Shown here piece by piece: positions 16,396-22,246 of a DNA stretch of 45,378 bases (its first letter is position 1; the number at the start of each line of letters is the position of its first letter). The DNA comes from a virus. A model generated the notes under the pieces. That model saw only the letters and a program-made list of their open reading frames with translations, did not search any database and was not told the origin of the DNA. The translations under genes and the position numbers were made by a program. The DNA lies in IMG/VR virus record IMGVR_UViG_3300027573_000053, positions 1 to 45,378 of that record. One strand, 5' to 3'.

Positions 16396-16495
16396 TTGAT
16401 TGAGAGGATAGGAGACTTAGCCAAAAGAATTGACCCTTTTGTGTGCTAAGCACTATCAGAGAAAGTTCAGGTCAATCTTTCTCACTCTCAATCAA
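16396..16495 (+). ncRNA. Three-way-junction RNA with complementary loops
   Basis: P1 TTGATTGAGAG (16396-16406) pairs with 16485-16495 over 11 bp. GATAG (16407-16411) pairs with CTATC (16453-16457) and encloses P2: CTTAGC/GCTAAG and CAAAAG/CTTTTG, with a 3-nt bulge. P3 is GAGAAAG (16459-16465) with CTTTCTC (16477-16483). Single A linkers (16458, 16484) join the helices. The P2 loop contains TTGACC (16430-16435) and the P3 loop GGTCAA (16470-16475), perfectly complementary. The AAAAAGGAG ribosome site of the next gene begins as P1 ends. It could be a cis-regulatory leader or an independent RNA. Confidence 0.75.
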
Positions 16496-16511
16496 AAAGG
16501 AGATTAGAGCA

Positions 16512-16727
16512 ATGACAAAATTCGAGATATTAATGAAAATCGAAGGATACGACGACGAAATGGAATTCCTTCAAGATTGCACCTTTGATTCAATAAATCC
16601 CGGTATCTGCTGCAATAAAGATTGCGACTATACGACTTCAATTGAACCGGATCAAGATAAGGGTTGGTGCGAAGAATGCAAGACTAATAGTGTCAAGTCG
16701 GCCTTAATCCTTTACGGAATAATTTAA
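16512..16727 (+). CDS. Small Cys-rich zinc-ribbon-like protein
   Basis: 71 aa from ATG 16512-16514, chosen for its AAAAAGGAG site; an upstream in-frame TTG lies inside the structured RNA. An N-terminal helical acidic part is followed by ICCNKDC and WCEEC, four well-placed cysteines for one zinc. Probable nucleic-acid or protein-binding regulator. Spaced one base from the next gene, so cotranslated. Confidence 0.65.
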   Translation: MTKFEILMKIEGYDDEMEFLQDCTFDSINPGICCNKDCDYTTSIEPDQDKGWCEECKTNSVKSALILYGII

Positions 16728-16728
16728 C

Positions 16729-16935
16729 ATGAACCCAACCGATCAAAAGAAAGTCGTTACAATCTGTCCAAAATGCCGCAAAGAGCAAACAATTACAGTA
16801 ATCGAATCAGATTACTATAATTGGATGGAAGGAATGTTGATTCAGCGAGCAATGCCATATCTCACAGCCGACCAACGAGAGGCTCTAATCACTGGCTATT
16901 GCAATTCTTGCTGGGAGGAAATATTCAAAGAATAG
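16729..16935 (+). CDS. Small zinc-ribbon protein
   Basis: 68 aa, ATG 16729-16731. CPKC (residues 14-17) and CNSC (58-61) form a classic zinc-ribbon pair, with a helical insert between. Begins directly after the preceding stop. Likely a nucleic-acid-binding regulator; partner unknown. The minus-strand promoter at 16974-17002 fires antisense to this gene. Confidence 0.65.
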   Translation: MNPTDQKKVVTICPKCRKEQTITVIESDYYNWMEGMLIQRAMPYLTADQREALITGYCNSCWEEIFKE

Positions 16936-16973
16936 ATTAAGTCAACCAAGTTAACAACTCTGTTAACTACTCA

Positions 16974-17002
16974 AGTATAACATAGATTCCCCTATCTGTC
17001 AA
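16974..17002 (-). promoter_or_regulatory. Near-consensus sigma-70 promoter, minus strand
   Basis: Reading leftward: TTGACA (17002-16997), 17-nt spacer, TATACT (16979-16974). It fires into the 15.8-16.9 kb genes in antisense and toward the late block. TTAACA-actc-TGTTAA (16951-16966), a small dyad, lies at the expected start site. Confidence 0.75.
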
Positions 17003-17065
17003 GTTAATTCTTTTTAGGTAGCCAAACCACTATCTTTAAAAAAACGACAATTAACTTGACAGATA
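16993..17065. promoter_or_regulatory. 16-bp inverted repeat spanning divergent -35 boxes (operator)
   Basis: TATCTGTCAAGTTAAT (16993-17008) and its exact reverse complement ATTAACTTGACAGATA (17050-17065) each contain a promoter -35. CAAGTTAA also occurs at 16947-16954. A repressor or activator binding ATTAACTTGA could control both promoters and the third one at 15.57 kb together. Confidence 0.65.
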
Positions 17066-17084
17066 AGGTTTCCTATGGTATAAT
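17056..17084 (+). promoter_or_regulatory. Perfect consensus sigma-70 promoter, plus strand (early)
   Basis: TTGACA (17056-17061), 17-nt spacer, TATAAT (17079-17084). All twelve consensus bases match at ideal spacing. Transcription would start near 17091 and read through the structured leader into the early block. Confidence 0.9.
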
Positions 17085-17114
17085 TGGTTGCCATAGCGAG
17101 TACATCAACAAGGT

Positions 17115-17220
17115 ATCCTTAGTGTTATCGTTAAAAGAAATTTGACCCGGCTCAATACACGTCCAAGCCTAGCCAATTCAGTGACGGGCAAATGTTAACG
17201 ATAGGATCAGCGATTAGGCT
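17115..17220 (+). ncRNA. Structured early leader with crossing helices (pseudoknot)
   Basis: Stem A: TATCGTTAA (17126-17134) with TTAACGATA (17195-17203), extended by ATCC (17115-17118) with GGAT (17204-17207). Stem B inside: TTTGACCCG (17141-17149) with CGGGCAAA (17185-17192), one bulge. Stem C: AGCCTA (17166-17171) in the loop pairs with TAGGCT (17215-17220) outside stem A, giving a pseudoknot. It begins about 25 nt after the predicted transcription start. Confidence 0.5.
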
Positions 17221-17480
17221 ACCAGCATAAGCTCGGCCAAGAAAGATAGATGAATCCCTAGCGGCCCACTTAGGAATACGTATGTGATTCTCTATAGGTA
17301 TTTTTTACTCTCTCTCTCTCTCTCTCTATCTATCTTTCATCTTGTATGGTTTTTACTACCGCTAATCGTCCCATTTTCGAGACACAAGAAACTACCCTCC
17401 ATTTTTATACCAAATGCCAATTGGTAACCATTAAAAATAAAAGATAAAAGAGCACTCTAACAGATTAAAGGAGTAATCTG
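17221..17480 (+). other. Rest of the early untranslated leader
   Basis: Non-coding. Contains a possible weak hairpin AATAC...GTATT followed by T6 (17275-17306), a run of ten CT dinucleotides (17308-17327), and an AT-rich tract before the AAAGGAG ribosome site at 17467-17473. No ORF of note. Total distance from promoter to first gene is about 390 nt, unusually long for a phage early leader. Confidence 0.5.
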
Positions 17481-17717
17481 ATTCCTATCATTGCAATTCA
17501 CGCACCATGTAAAACAGGCGGAACAGCTCGAATTAAATTAATTCAAATTCGAGAACGCCCCAAAGACCTTTATTATCTCAATCGTTGCCATTACGATGAA
17601 GGTAATAGAGAGTTCTTTATTTATGAATACGAACTAAAATATGTCACAGTAGTAAAAAGCGATCTAAATAGAAAAAAGCCAATATTCATAGATTTATTGG
17701 CTAAGTTAAAAGACTAA
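17481..17717 (+). CDS. 78-aa protein with apparent ATT start
   Basis: In-frame stop TAA at 17466-17468; no ATG, GTG or TTG follows before the conserved-looking body. ATT 17481 lies seven bases after AAAGGAG; CTG 17478 is the alternative. The product begins (M)PIIAIHAPCKTGGTARIKLIQ, basic and beta-rich, with FFIYEYELKYVTVVKS near the middle. Function unknown; first gene of the main early transcript. Confidence 0.6.
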   Translation: MPIIAIHAPCKTGGTARIKLIQIRERPKDLYYLNRCHYDEGNREFFIYEYELKYVTVVKSDLNRKKPIFIDLLAKLKD

Positions 17718-17734
17718 TCAAAGGAGTAAGCTAA

Positions 17735-18193
17735 ATGAAAATACCTGAAAATCTCAAGAATGCTCCAATTGGTACACTATGCTGGCATATCCACCACGAT
17801 ACTCTGTATGAGTTATTAGAGGAACCAGCGGAAAATAGATGGTATTATATATTAGCCAACAAACCACAAGGTGAAATAGAGACTCGTTTAAAATTATTCA
17901 GACCAATGACGAGCATGCCATCAGTTTTATCTAAGGCCCACTCAGATTACTGTAAGGCCCACTCAGATTACTGTGAGGCTTGCTCAGATTACGGTAAGGC
18001 TTGCTCAGATTACGGTAAGGCCCACTCAAATTACGGTAAGGCCTACTCAGATTACGGTAAGGCTTGCTCAAATTACGGTAAGGCCCGCTCAGATTGGAAT
18101 AACGCTCTAGAAGATAATCGAAAAGAGTTAGAGACCCTTCATAAAATCGAATGTCCTAATTGTCCTTGGAATGGCAAGACAATTTTTCCATAA
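17735..18193 (+). CDS. Protein with eight tandem heptads and a C-terminal CxxC
   Basis: 152 aa, behind AAAGGAG. The first 65 residues form a compact domain (PIGTLCWHIHHDTLYELLEEPAENRWYYI... type, likely small binding domain). Eight tandem 7-residue repeats (K/E-A-x-S-D/N-Y-C/G) at residues 67-122 follow, then a short acidic helix and CPNCPWNG. Ala and Tyr recur every seven residues, so a coiled-coil or helical stalk is likely. Function unknown; CPNC and repeat cysteines might bind metal or form disulfides. Confidence 0.6.
   Translation: MKIPENLKNAPIGTLCWHIHHDTLYELLEEPAENRWYYILANKPQGEIETRLKLFRPMTSMPSVLSKAHSDYCKAHSDYCEACSDYGKACSDYGKAHSNYGKAYSDYGKACSNYGKARSDWNNALEDNRKELETLHKIECPNCPWNGKTIFP
17933..18100 (+). 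repeat. Eight tandem 21-bp repeats (coding)
   Basis: Each unit is a variant of AAG GCC CAC TCA GAT TAC GGT. The third codon varies (CAC, TGC, TAC, CGC), others change rarely, so the array expanded recently and can change length by slippage. Confidence 0.85.
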
Positions 18194-18217
18194 AAAGAAC
18201 CAATAAGGAAACATTAC

Positions 18218-18688
18218 ATGATACTAATTGATGGCTCCGCTCTTTACCAAGCAACCAGTTACCTGCGAAAGTACCGAGTAAATTACCCCAAACTCATTGA
18301 ATTGGCAGGCAATCCACCAGATCGCTGGTTCATTGGTCCTGGCAGTCCTAAAAATAAACAATTTCTCGAAACTTTGGCTGATCACCAAATTGAATTCATT
18401 AAAACTTCTGAATTCTTTGGAGAAATCAATTTAAGGGCGAGAAATACAGGTGTAATCAGTTATCATCTTGGCAAGCTAAGCGAAAGTAACGCTAAAGAGC
18501 CAATTTTTATCGTTAGTGACGACTTTAACCTTTGGCCAACATTCAGAGCAGGTAAGTGTACTGATAACCTTGACATTACCCTTATCTTTTGGAGTAAACT
18601 ATTAGAGGGTACGGGCTGGATCGGCCCTATACTCCGTAAAGAAATCGAGTTCATTGACTTAAACGGACAAGATAAAATCGTTTGGTAA
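18218..18688 (+). CDS. NYN/PIN-like RNase domain protein
   Basis: 156 aa. MILIDGSALYQA puts the first acidic residue at Asp5 and FIVSDDFNLWPTF (about 98-109) provides the SDD acidic cluster, the two ends of the NYN (LabA-like) active site. The middle lacks a clear third acidic motif, so activity is uncertain. NYN enzymes cut structured RNA or tRNA. In a phage early operon it may process transcripts, perhaps the structured leaders here. Confidence 0.55.
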   Translation: MILIDGSALYQATSYLRKYRVNYPKLIELAGNPPDRWFIGPGSPKNKQFLETLADHQIEFIKTSEFFGEINLRARNTGVISYHLGKLSESNAKEPIFIVSDDFNLWPTFRAGKCTDNLDITLIFWSKLLEGTGWIGPILRKEIEFIDLNGQDKIVW

Positions 18689-18701
18689 AAGGAAGTAAAA
18701 C

Positions 18702-18911
18702 ATGGTAAATGATATAGCGATTCTAAGCCAGCTTCCAAAAGCTAAACTAGCTCTCAGTCTTTTATATGATGTCTTTTGGAAGATAAAGGCAGAAAAACCG
18801 AATGCAGGAGAATTTCTACTCAATAGACTAAGAATGCTCCGCAACCATTTAGCTGAGCATTTACCAGAAGTGTCGAAGATTGACCTAGAAGAACCCAAGA
18901 AAGGAGTGTAG
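18702..18911 (+). CDS. Small helical protein
   Basis: 69 aa, ATG 18702-18704 behind AAGGA. All-helical with Leu-rich amphipathic segments and an acidic/basic tail. The stop lies 7 nt before the Gly-repeat gene. Function unknown. Confidence 0.5.
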   Translation: MVNDIAILSQLPKAKLALSLLYDVFWKIKAEKPNAGEFLLNRLRMLRNHLAEHLPEVSKIDLEEPKKGV

Positions 18912-18918
18912 AAATGGA

Positions 18919-19191
18919 ATGACTACTTTAGTTCCTATTGACGAGCAAACACATTCAATAATCAACAGCAATGGCTATGGTAATGGTAATGGCTATGGCG
19001 ATGGCAATGGCTATGGCGACGGCAATGGCTATGGCTATGGCGACGGCAATGGCTATGGCGATGGCTATGGCTATGGCAATGGCAATGGCTATGGCTATGG
19101 CGATGGCGATGGCGATGGCGATGGCTATGGCTATGGCTATGGCTATGGCGATGGCAATGGCTATGGCAATGGCAATGGCTATGGCTACTAA
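18919..19191 (+). CDS. Gly-x repeat protein, copy 1
   Basis: 90 aa. A unique 17-residue head (MTTLVPIDEQTHSIINS) precedes an unbroken alternation of Gly with Tyr, Asn or Asp (GYGDGNGYG style) to the end. The pattern comes from a GGC-TAT/AAT/GAT array. Related Gly-Asp-Tyr strings are known in phage and bacterial genomes beside DUF6948-like genes (from memory). Could be a flexible, polar, phase-separating or metal-binding peptide. Near twin of 19449-19739. Confidence 0.6.
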   Translation: MTTLVPIDEQTHSIINSNGYGNGNGYGDGNGYGDGNGYGYGDGNGYGDGYGYGNGNGYGYGDGDGDGDGYGYGYGYGDGNGYGNGNGYGY

Positions 19192-19210
19192 TCAAAAAAG
19201 GAGAAAATGA

Positions 19211-19471
19211 ATGAGCTGTATTTTTGTGCTTCAACGCGGCTGGGTAGTAGTAGGCCAAGTCGAATCAGAACAAGAGAATCTTATCACACTAACACACACG
19301 TCTTGTATTCGTCGGTGGGGAACAACTAAAGGACTTGGCGAATTGGCCGAAAAAGGTCCATTTAAAAACACCGTTTTAGACAAGAAACCCAAAACAAGAT
19401 TTCATCCACTAACCGTAGTGCAATCCATTGAATGCTCGGAGAAATGGAATGACTACTTTAGTTCCTATTGA
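19211..19471 (+). CDS. DUF6948-like small protein
   Basis: 86 aa. The core 'CIRRWGTTKGLGELAEKGPFKNTVLD' region matches, from memory, a small phage/bacterial family (DUF6948-like) with conserved RRWGTT and NTVLD motifs; function unknown. ATG 19211 preferred over 19207, which opens a shorter frame. The C-terminus (EKWNDYFSSY) is encoded by the duplicated segment and overlaps the second Gly-repeat gene by 23 nt in another frame. Confidence 0.6.
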   Translation: MSCIFVLQRGWVVVGQVESEQENLITLTHTSCIRRWGTTKGLGELAEKGPFKNTVLDKKPKTRFHPLTVVQSIECSEKWNDYFSSY

Positions 19472-19739
19472 CGAGCAAACACATTCAATAATCAACAGCA
19501 ATGGTAATGGTAATGGTAATGGCTATGGCGATGGCTATGGCTATGGCTATGGCGATGGCAATGGCTATGGCGACGGCAATGGCTATGGCTATGGCGACGG
19601 CAATGGCTATGGCTATGGCAATGGCTATGGCGATGGTGATGGCGATGGCAATGGCTATGGCTATGGCTATGGCTATGGCGATGGCAATGGCTATGGCGAT
19701 GGCAATGGCAATGGCAATGGCAATGGCTATGGCTTCTAA
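19449..19739 (+). CDS. Gly-x repeat protein, copy 2
   Basis: 96 aa from ATG 19449 with GGAG seven bases before it. Head identical to copy 1; the Gly-Tyr/Asn/Asp array is six residues longer and ends in Phe rather than Tyr. Long antisense and shifted frames through the array are artefacts of the trinucleotide pattern. Confidence 0.6.
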   Translation: MTTLVPIDEQTHSIINSNGNGNGNGYGDGYGYGYGDGNGYGDGNGYGYGDGNGYGYGNGYGDGDGDGNGYGYGYGYGDGNGYGDGNGNGNGNGYGF

Positions 19740-19765
19740 TCAAGAAAGGAGAAAATGAATGACAA

Positions 19766-19999
19766 ATGCAAGTCCTTAAAGTTCCAGAAAGGATTAAGAA
19801 CGACAGGCGGATTAATCAAGCACGATTTAGATTAAGAAAAAAGTTTAACTGGTATCGTCAATGGGAACGACATGTTAAACGAATGTACGAGGCAATAGAT
19901 GCTGGCCTCATTAACGATCAAGATTTAAAGTTACTCTGCGACAGCATGGAAAAAGACGACCAGCACCAGTTTGTACGACTAATGAAGGCGTTCAATTAA
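19766..19999 (+). CDS. Basic helical protein
   Basis: 77 aa. ATG 19766 lies 14 nt after AAAGGAG; an earlier ATG opens a frame of 26 codons only. Lys/Arg-rich first half (KNDRRINQARFRLRKKFNW) suggests nucleic-acid binding. Ends in an acidic helix. Function unknown. Confidence 0.55.
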   Translation: MQVLKVPERIKNDRRINQARFRLRKKFNWYRQWERHVKRMYEAIDAGLINDQDLKLLCDSMEKDDQHQFVRLMKAFN

Positions 20000-20040
20000 C
20001 AATTTTATTAATTATTCAACGCAAGCGAAAAGGAAATAAA

Positions 20041-20103
20041 ATGAAAGAATCGATAATCAATGTTCCAAACCAATGTTCAGACCATTCCAATCCTAGACAT
20101 TAA
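20041..20103 (+). CDS. 20-codon leader ORF overlapping the ParB-like gene
   Basis: ATG 20041 sits 7 nt from AAAAGGAAA, the best-placed start here. It opens a 20-aa frame running out of frame into the ParB-like gene (start 20060, 19 nt later). A second gene at 21.3 kb has the same arrangement. It may couple or attenuate translation. Confidence 0.4.
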   Translation: MKESIINVPNQCSDHSNPRH

Positions 20104-21058
20104 AGATGATCCGCGAGAGGGTGGATTAAGGAAGTACGATAATACAAATCCTGAGGTCGTTGATCTTAAGGAAAACATTAAAGCCTTGGGCATTCTCAAT
20201 CCGCCTAGTGTTCGGTGGAGTAACGACGGAAAGTGCTTCTTTATTGTTGACGGTCATCAGCGAATTGGTTGTGCTAGGGATTTATTCAATGAAGGCGGCC
20301 GTAACTTTGAAAAGATTCCGGTTAATGTAATTGATATCCCTGCCGATGATGTACCATTAGCTCAGATTGCTGCTAACTTAATCAAGGTTGAGACTAAGCC
20401 AGTCCAATATGCTAAGCAATTGCAGAGAATCTTGGCGATGGAACGGTATCGGTTTATGAGCCGTGAGGAAATCATGGCTTCAATGGGCATTGCAAAGGTA
20501 GGAAAGTCTGCTACTTGGTTTAATAATCAATTAAAGCTAAATGACCTAGCTCCTGAAATTGCCCAAATGGTAGATGAGAACATCATTGGAATTAGTAATG
20601 CGTATTACTTGGCTAAGCTTCCTCCTGGTGAACAGTTCCAATGGATGGAAGCAGCTAAGACAATGGACACGAACGACTTTCAAGCGAAAGTTGCTAATCA
20701 CTTACAAGAAATCCGAGCGACTAAGAAGGGTCAAAGTGAAGAATCCATTAATCCTTTGGATCAAGCAAGAGGTCGAAAGCTTGGCGATCATAAGGAAAAA
20801 CTGTCCGGACTCAATGCCGATCTGAATAAGACCACAGATGCAGTAAAGCAGAGTTTCATTAAAGGTGCAATTTGGCACGCCCTTTGGTCTCTCCAAATTG
20901 ACCAAGAAACCCTCGATGCTAAGAAGGCCGAGAAGGACGCTGCTAAGAGAGCTCGCGAAGATGCTGCCTCAGCCCAAAAGGAGCAGATTAAGAAGCTCCA
21001 AGAGGAAGCAAAGGCAATGTTGGCCAAGGGACAGACCCCGCAACTGATAGGAGCATAA
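20060..21058 (+). CDS. ParB/Srx-fold nuclease-like protein
   Basis: 332 aa. The N-terminal 90 residues carry the ParB/sulfiredoxin fold: the 'ENIKALGILNPPSVRW' helix-strand and FIVDGHQRIG (62-70), equivalent of the GxRR/GHRR phosphate-binding box. A helical middle (residues 120-200) may bind DNA, and the C-terminal 110 residues are a Lys/Ala/Glu-rich coiled coil. In phages such proteins act as CTP-linked DNA-binding or nicking proteins; the exact role is not assignable. In-frame stops forbid an earlier start. Confidence 0.7.
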   Translation: MFQTNVQTIPILDIKDDPREGGLRKYDNTNPEVVDLKENIKALGILNPPSVRWSNDGKCFFIVDGHQRIGCARDLFNEGGRNFEKIPVNVIDIPADDVPLAQIAANLIKVETKPVQYAKQLQRILAMERYRFMSREEIMASMGIAKVGKSATWFNNQLKLNDLAPEIAQMVDENIIGISNAYYLAKLPPGEQFQWMEAAKTMDTNDFQAKVANHLQEIRATKKGQSEESINPLDQARGRKLGDHKEKLSGLNADLNKTTDAVKQSFIKGAIWHALWSLQIDQETLDAKKAEKDAAKRAREDAASAQKEQIKKLQEEAKAMLAKGQTPQLIGA

Positions 21059-21071
21059 GTTAGATTATCTT

Positions 21072-21155
21072 TTCTCCTAGCTGGTCGAACCACGCTTGGT
21101 AAAGGTAAGAGTGGGCGACTCGCTTTCCTAGTCCACCTTTTACCAGCTAGGAGAA
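21072..21155 (+). ncRNA. Three-way-junction RNA candidate with 14-bp closing stem
   Basis: TTCTCCTAGCTGGT (21072-21085) is exactly complementary to 21142-21155. Inside, ACCA-cgct-TGGT (21089-21100) forms a small hairpin directly followed by AAAGGT (21101-21106) pairing with ACCTTT (21135-21140). The branches stack as a compact junction. It starts 13 nt after the ParB-like stop. Confidence 0.65.
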
Positions 21156-21161
21156 ATATTA

Positions 21162-21302
21162 AGGGCTTAGTGTAAAGGGAACTTCGCTGAAAATACTATG
21201 TTAAGTAAGCAAGAACTAACTGAAACACTATGCAAATAAGCCAAGGGAGAAAAAGCCCTCTCGGCAACCGCGGTGAATAATCCGGGTAAGCCCTCCTTTT
21301 TT
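21162..21302 (+). ncRNA. Second structured element ending in a U-run
   Basis: AGGGCTTA (21162-21169) can pair with TAAGCCCT (21287-21294), which is followed by CCTTTTTT, terminator-like. The same left arm can alternatively pair GGCTTA with TAAGCC (21237-21242). Contains CTGAAAATAC (21187-21196) and GCAAATAAGCCA (21232-21243), also found in the 22.1 kb element. Exclusive pairings suggest a regulated terminator. Confidence 0.4.
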
Positions 21303-21335
21303 CTTACTTCTCAACGCAAGCGAATAAGGAAAACA

Positions 21336-21419
21336 ATGAAAAACAGCCAAAATAATGACAGACTTAGCAAACACAGAACAGAATCAACAAACAGCATTAG
21401 CAAATCCAATCAGCCCTGA
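21336..21419 (+). CDS. 27-codon leader ORF overlapping the next gene
   Basis: ATG 21336 is 6-7 nt after AAGGAAAA, preceded by CAACGCAAGCGAA exactly as at 20.02 kb. The frame (27 aa) overlaps the 21355 gene, whose start lies 19 nt downstream in the +1 frame. Confidence 0.4.
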   Translation: MKNSQNNDRLSKHRTESTNSISKSNQP

Positions 21420-22068
21420 GCAAGAGCTTATCAACAGCCAATCAGCGGGAGGGTTTATTCCTGGAATTAGAATAATCCAAGGAATGTCAGAAATTCTTAA
21501 GGAAAACAGAGACGCAAGACAGGGGCAGTGGAGTTTAATGTCAGACCTCTTGCCAGAGGAACTACATGTTATAATTGGGCCATATCGGTTCCACGCTTTA
21601 AGAATGAAGAATAACAAAGTAGACTTAGAGGACTTTAATTTCACAAAAGATGTCTCTAAATATAACCCTCGAGAAAATAGATGGACTCATGGTCCTGACA
21701 CACCAGATTTTAAGATAATTAAGACTAAAGTAATTCCAGATAGCAACACCACTACAGTTAAAAATTTAACAGGGTTTGATGTACTCTTGTTCCTGCAAGA
21801 TACGCAAAAGTATGCACATTACTTTATTGCCTCTACTGCTTTAACAATGACCCCAACATTTGTACAAATGCTAAGTAATCCTGGCCGTCAAGGAGTTCTT
21901 GGCAGCTATCTTCATAAGGGTGGAAAGCACTCATGGTGGCTCCCTAAGCTTATTCTTAAGACAGAGACAATCGAGCATAAATGGGACGAGGAAGTATTAA
22001 AGGATTTTCTCGAACCGAGTAAGATTTATGATCCAGCTGGGCCGAACGAGAATGCTCGGCCTAGGTAG
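21355..22068 (+). CDS. Uncharacterised early protein (possible ssDNA-binding role)
   Basis: 237 aa. A polar N-terminal tail (about 35 residues) is followed by a beta-rich domain (residues 40-200) with many aromatic and basic positions (PYRFHALRMKNNKVDLEDFNF, KHSWWLPKLILKTETI), and an acidic/proline-rich tail. This layout resembles phage single-strand-binding proteins, and its place upstream of helicase, polymerase and primase fits, but no motif proves it. An in-frame TGA at 21337 prevents a longer form. Confidence 0.45.
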   Translation: MTDLANTEQNQQTALANPISPEQELINSQSAGGFIPGIRIIQGMSEILKENRDARQGQWSLMSDLLPEELHVIIGPYRFHALRMKNNKVDLEDFNFTKDVSKYNPRENRWTHGPDTPDFKIIKTKVIPDSNTTTVKNLTGFDVLLFLQDTQKYAHYFIASTALTMTPTFVQMLSNPGRQGVLGSYLHKGGKHSWWLPKLILKTETIEHKWDEEVLKDFLEPSKIYDPAGPNENARPR

Positions 22069-22073
22069 CGATT

Positions 22074-22244
22074 GAAGGGTATGTCCTCTGAGTCGAGAAG
22101 CCTCATAGCCTGAAAATACGGCAATGGTTTATTATCGTTAGTTTGGAGAAAAGTAGGACTGTTTAATGTAGGCAAGTAAGCCACTTACTCAGGAGTATCT
22201 TTACAAATCTAGACTAATTGAGATTAAACTAGGGGCATACCTTC
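22074..22244 (+). ncRNA. Structured RNA upstream of the tRNA
   Basis: GAAGGGTATG (22074-22083) pairs with CATACCTTC (22236-22244) with one bulge. Interior features: CTGAGT (about 22088) with ACTCAG (about 22187), GCC-tgaaaatac-GGC (22108-22122), AGTAAG-cca-CTTACT. Shares CTGAAAATAC (22110-22119) and GCAAGTAAGCCA (22172-22183) with the 21.2 kb element. Fills the 180 nt between gene and tRNA. Confidence 0.35.
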
Positions 22245-22246
22245 TT

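Larger units (their letters stand above)
18911..19757 (+). repeat. Tandem duplication of the Gly-repeat gene module
   Basis: Bases 18911-18974 and 19441-19504 are identical over 64 nt. The repeat arrays that follow differ in length and order. The 3' flanks (stop, then CAA[A/G]AAAGGAGAAAATGAATGA) are also shared. The intervening 19211-19471 gene ends inside the second copy's identical segment, suggesting the second copy is the original place and the first was inserted upstream by tandem duplication. Confidence 0.8.

Noticed and set aside
16396-16495. Purine-class riboswitch identity
   Set aside because: Three-way junction and loop contact are reminiscent, but the conserved junction bases and equal-length P2/P3 arms are missing.
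17308-17327. CT dinucleotide run as a functional element
   Set aside because: Real repeat, but simple-sequence runs are common; kept only as part of the leader description.
18962-19758. Long shifted frames (Met-Ala strings) and antisense frames (His-Ser strings) through the Gly-repeat arrays
   Set aside because: They are artefacts of the GGC-NAT pattern; the Gly frame has the unique, duplicated head and ribosome site.
21170-21294. Cobalamin-riboswitch-like strings (AAAGGGAAC, GGTGAATAATCC)
   Set aside because: Order and spacing do not match the conserved core, and no related gene follows.
22074-22244. Group I intron or hammerhead ribozyme
   Set aside because: GACTA-like and CTGA-like strings are present, but no P7/P3 core or CTGANGA...GAAA core could be built, and no split gene flanks it.
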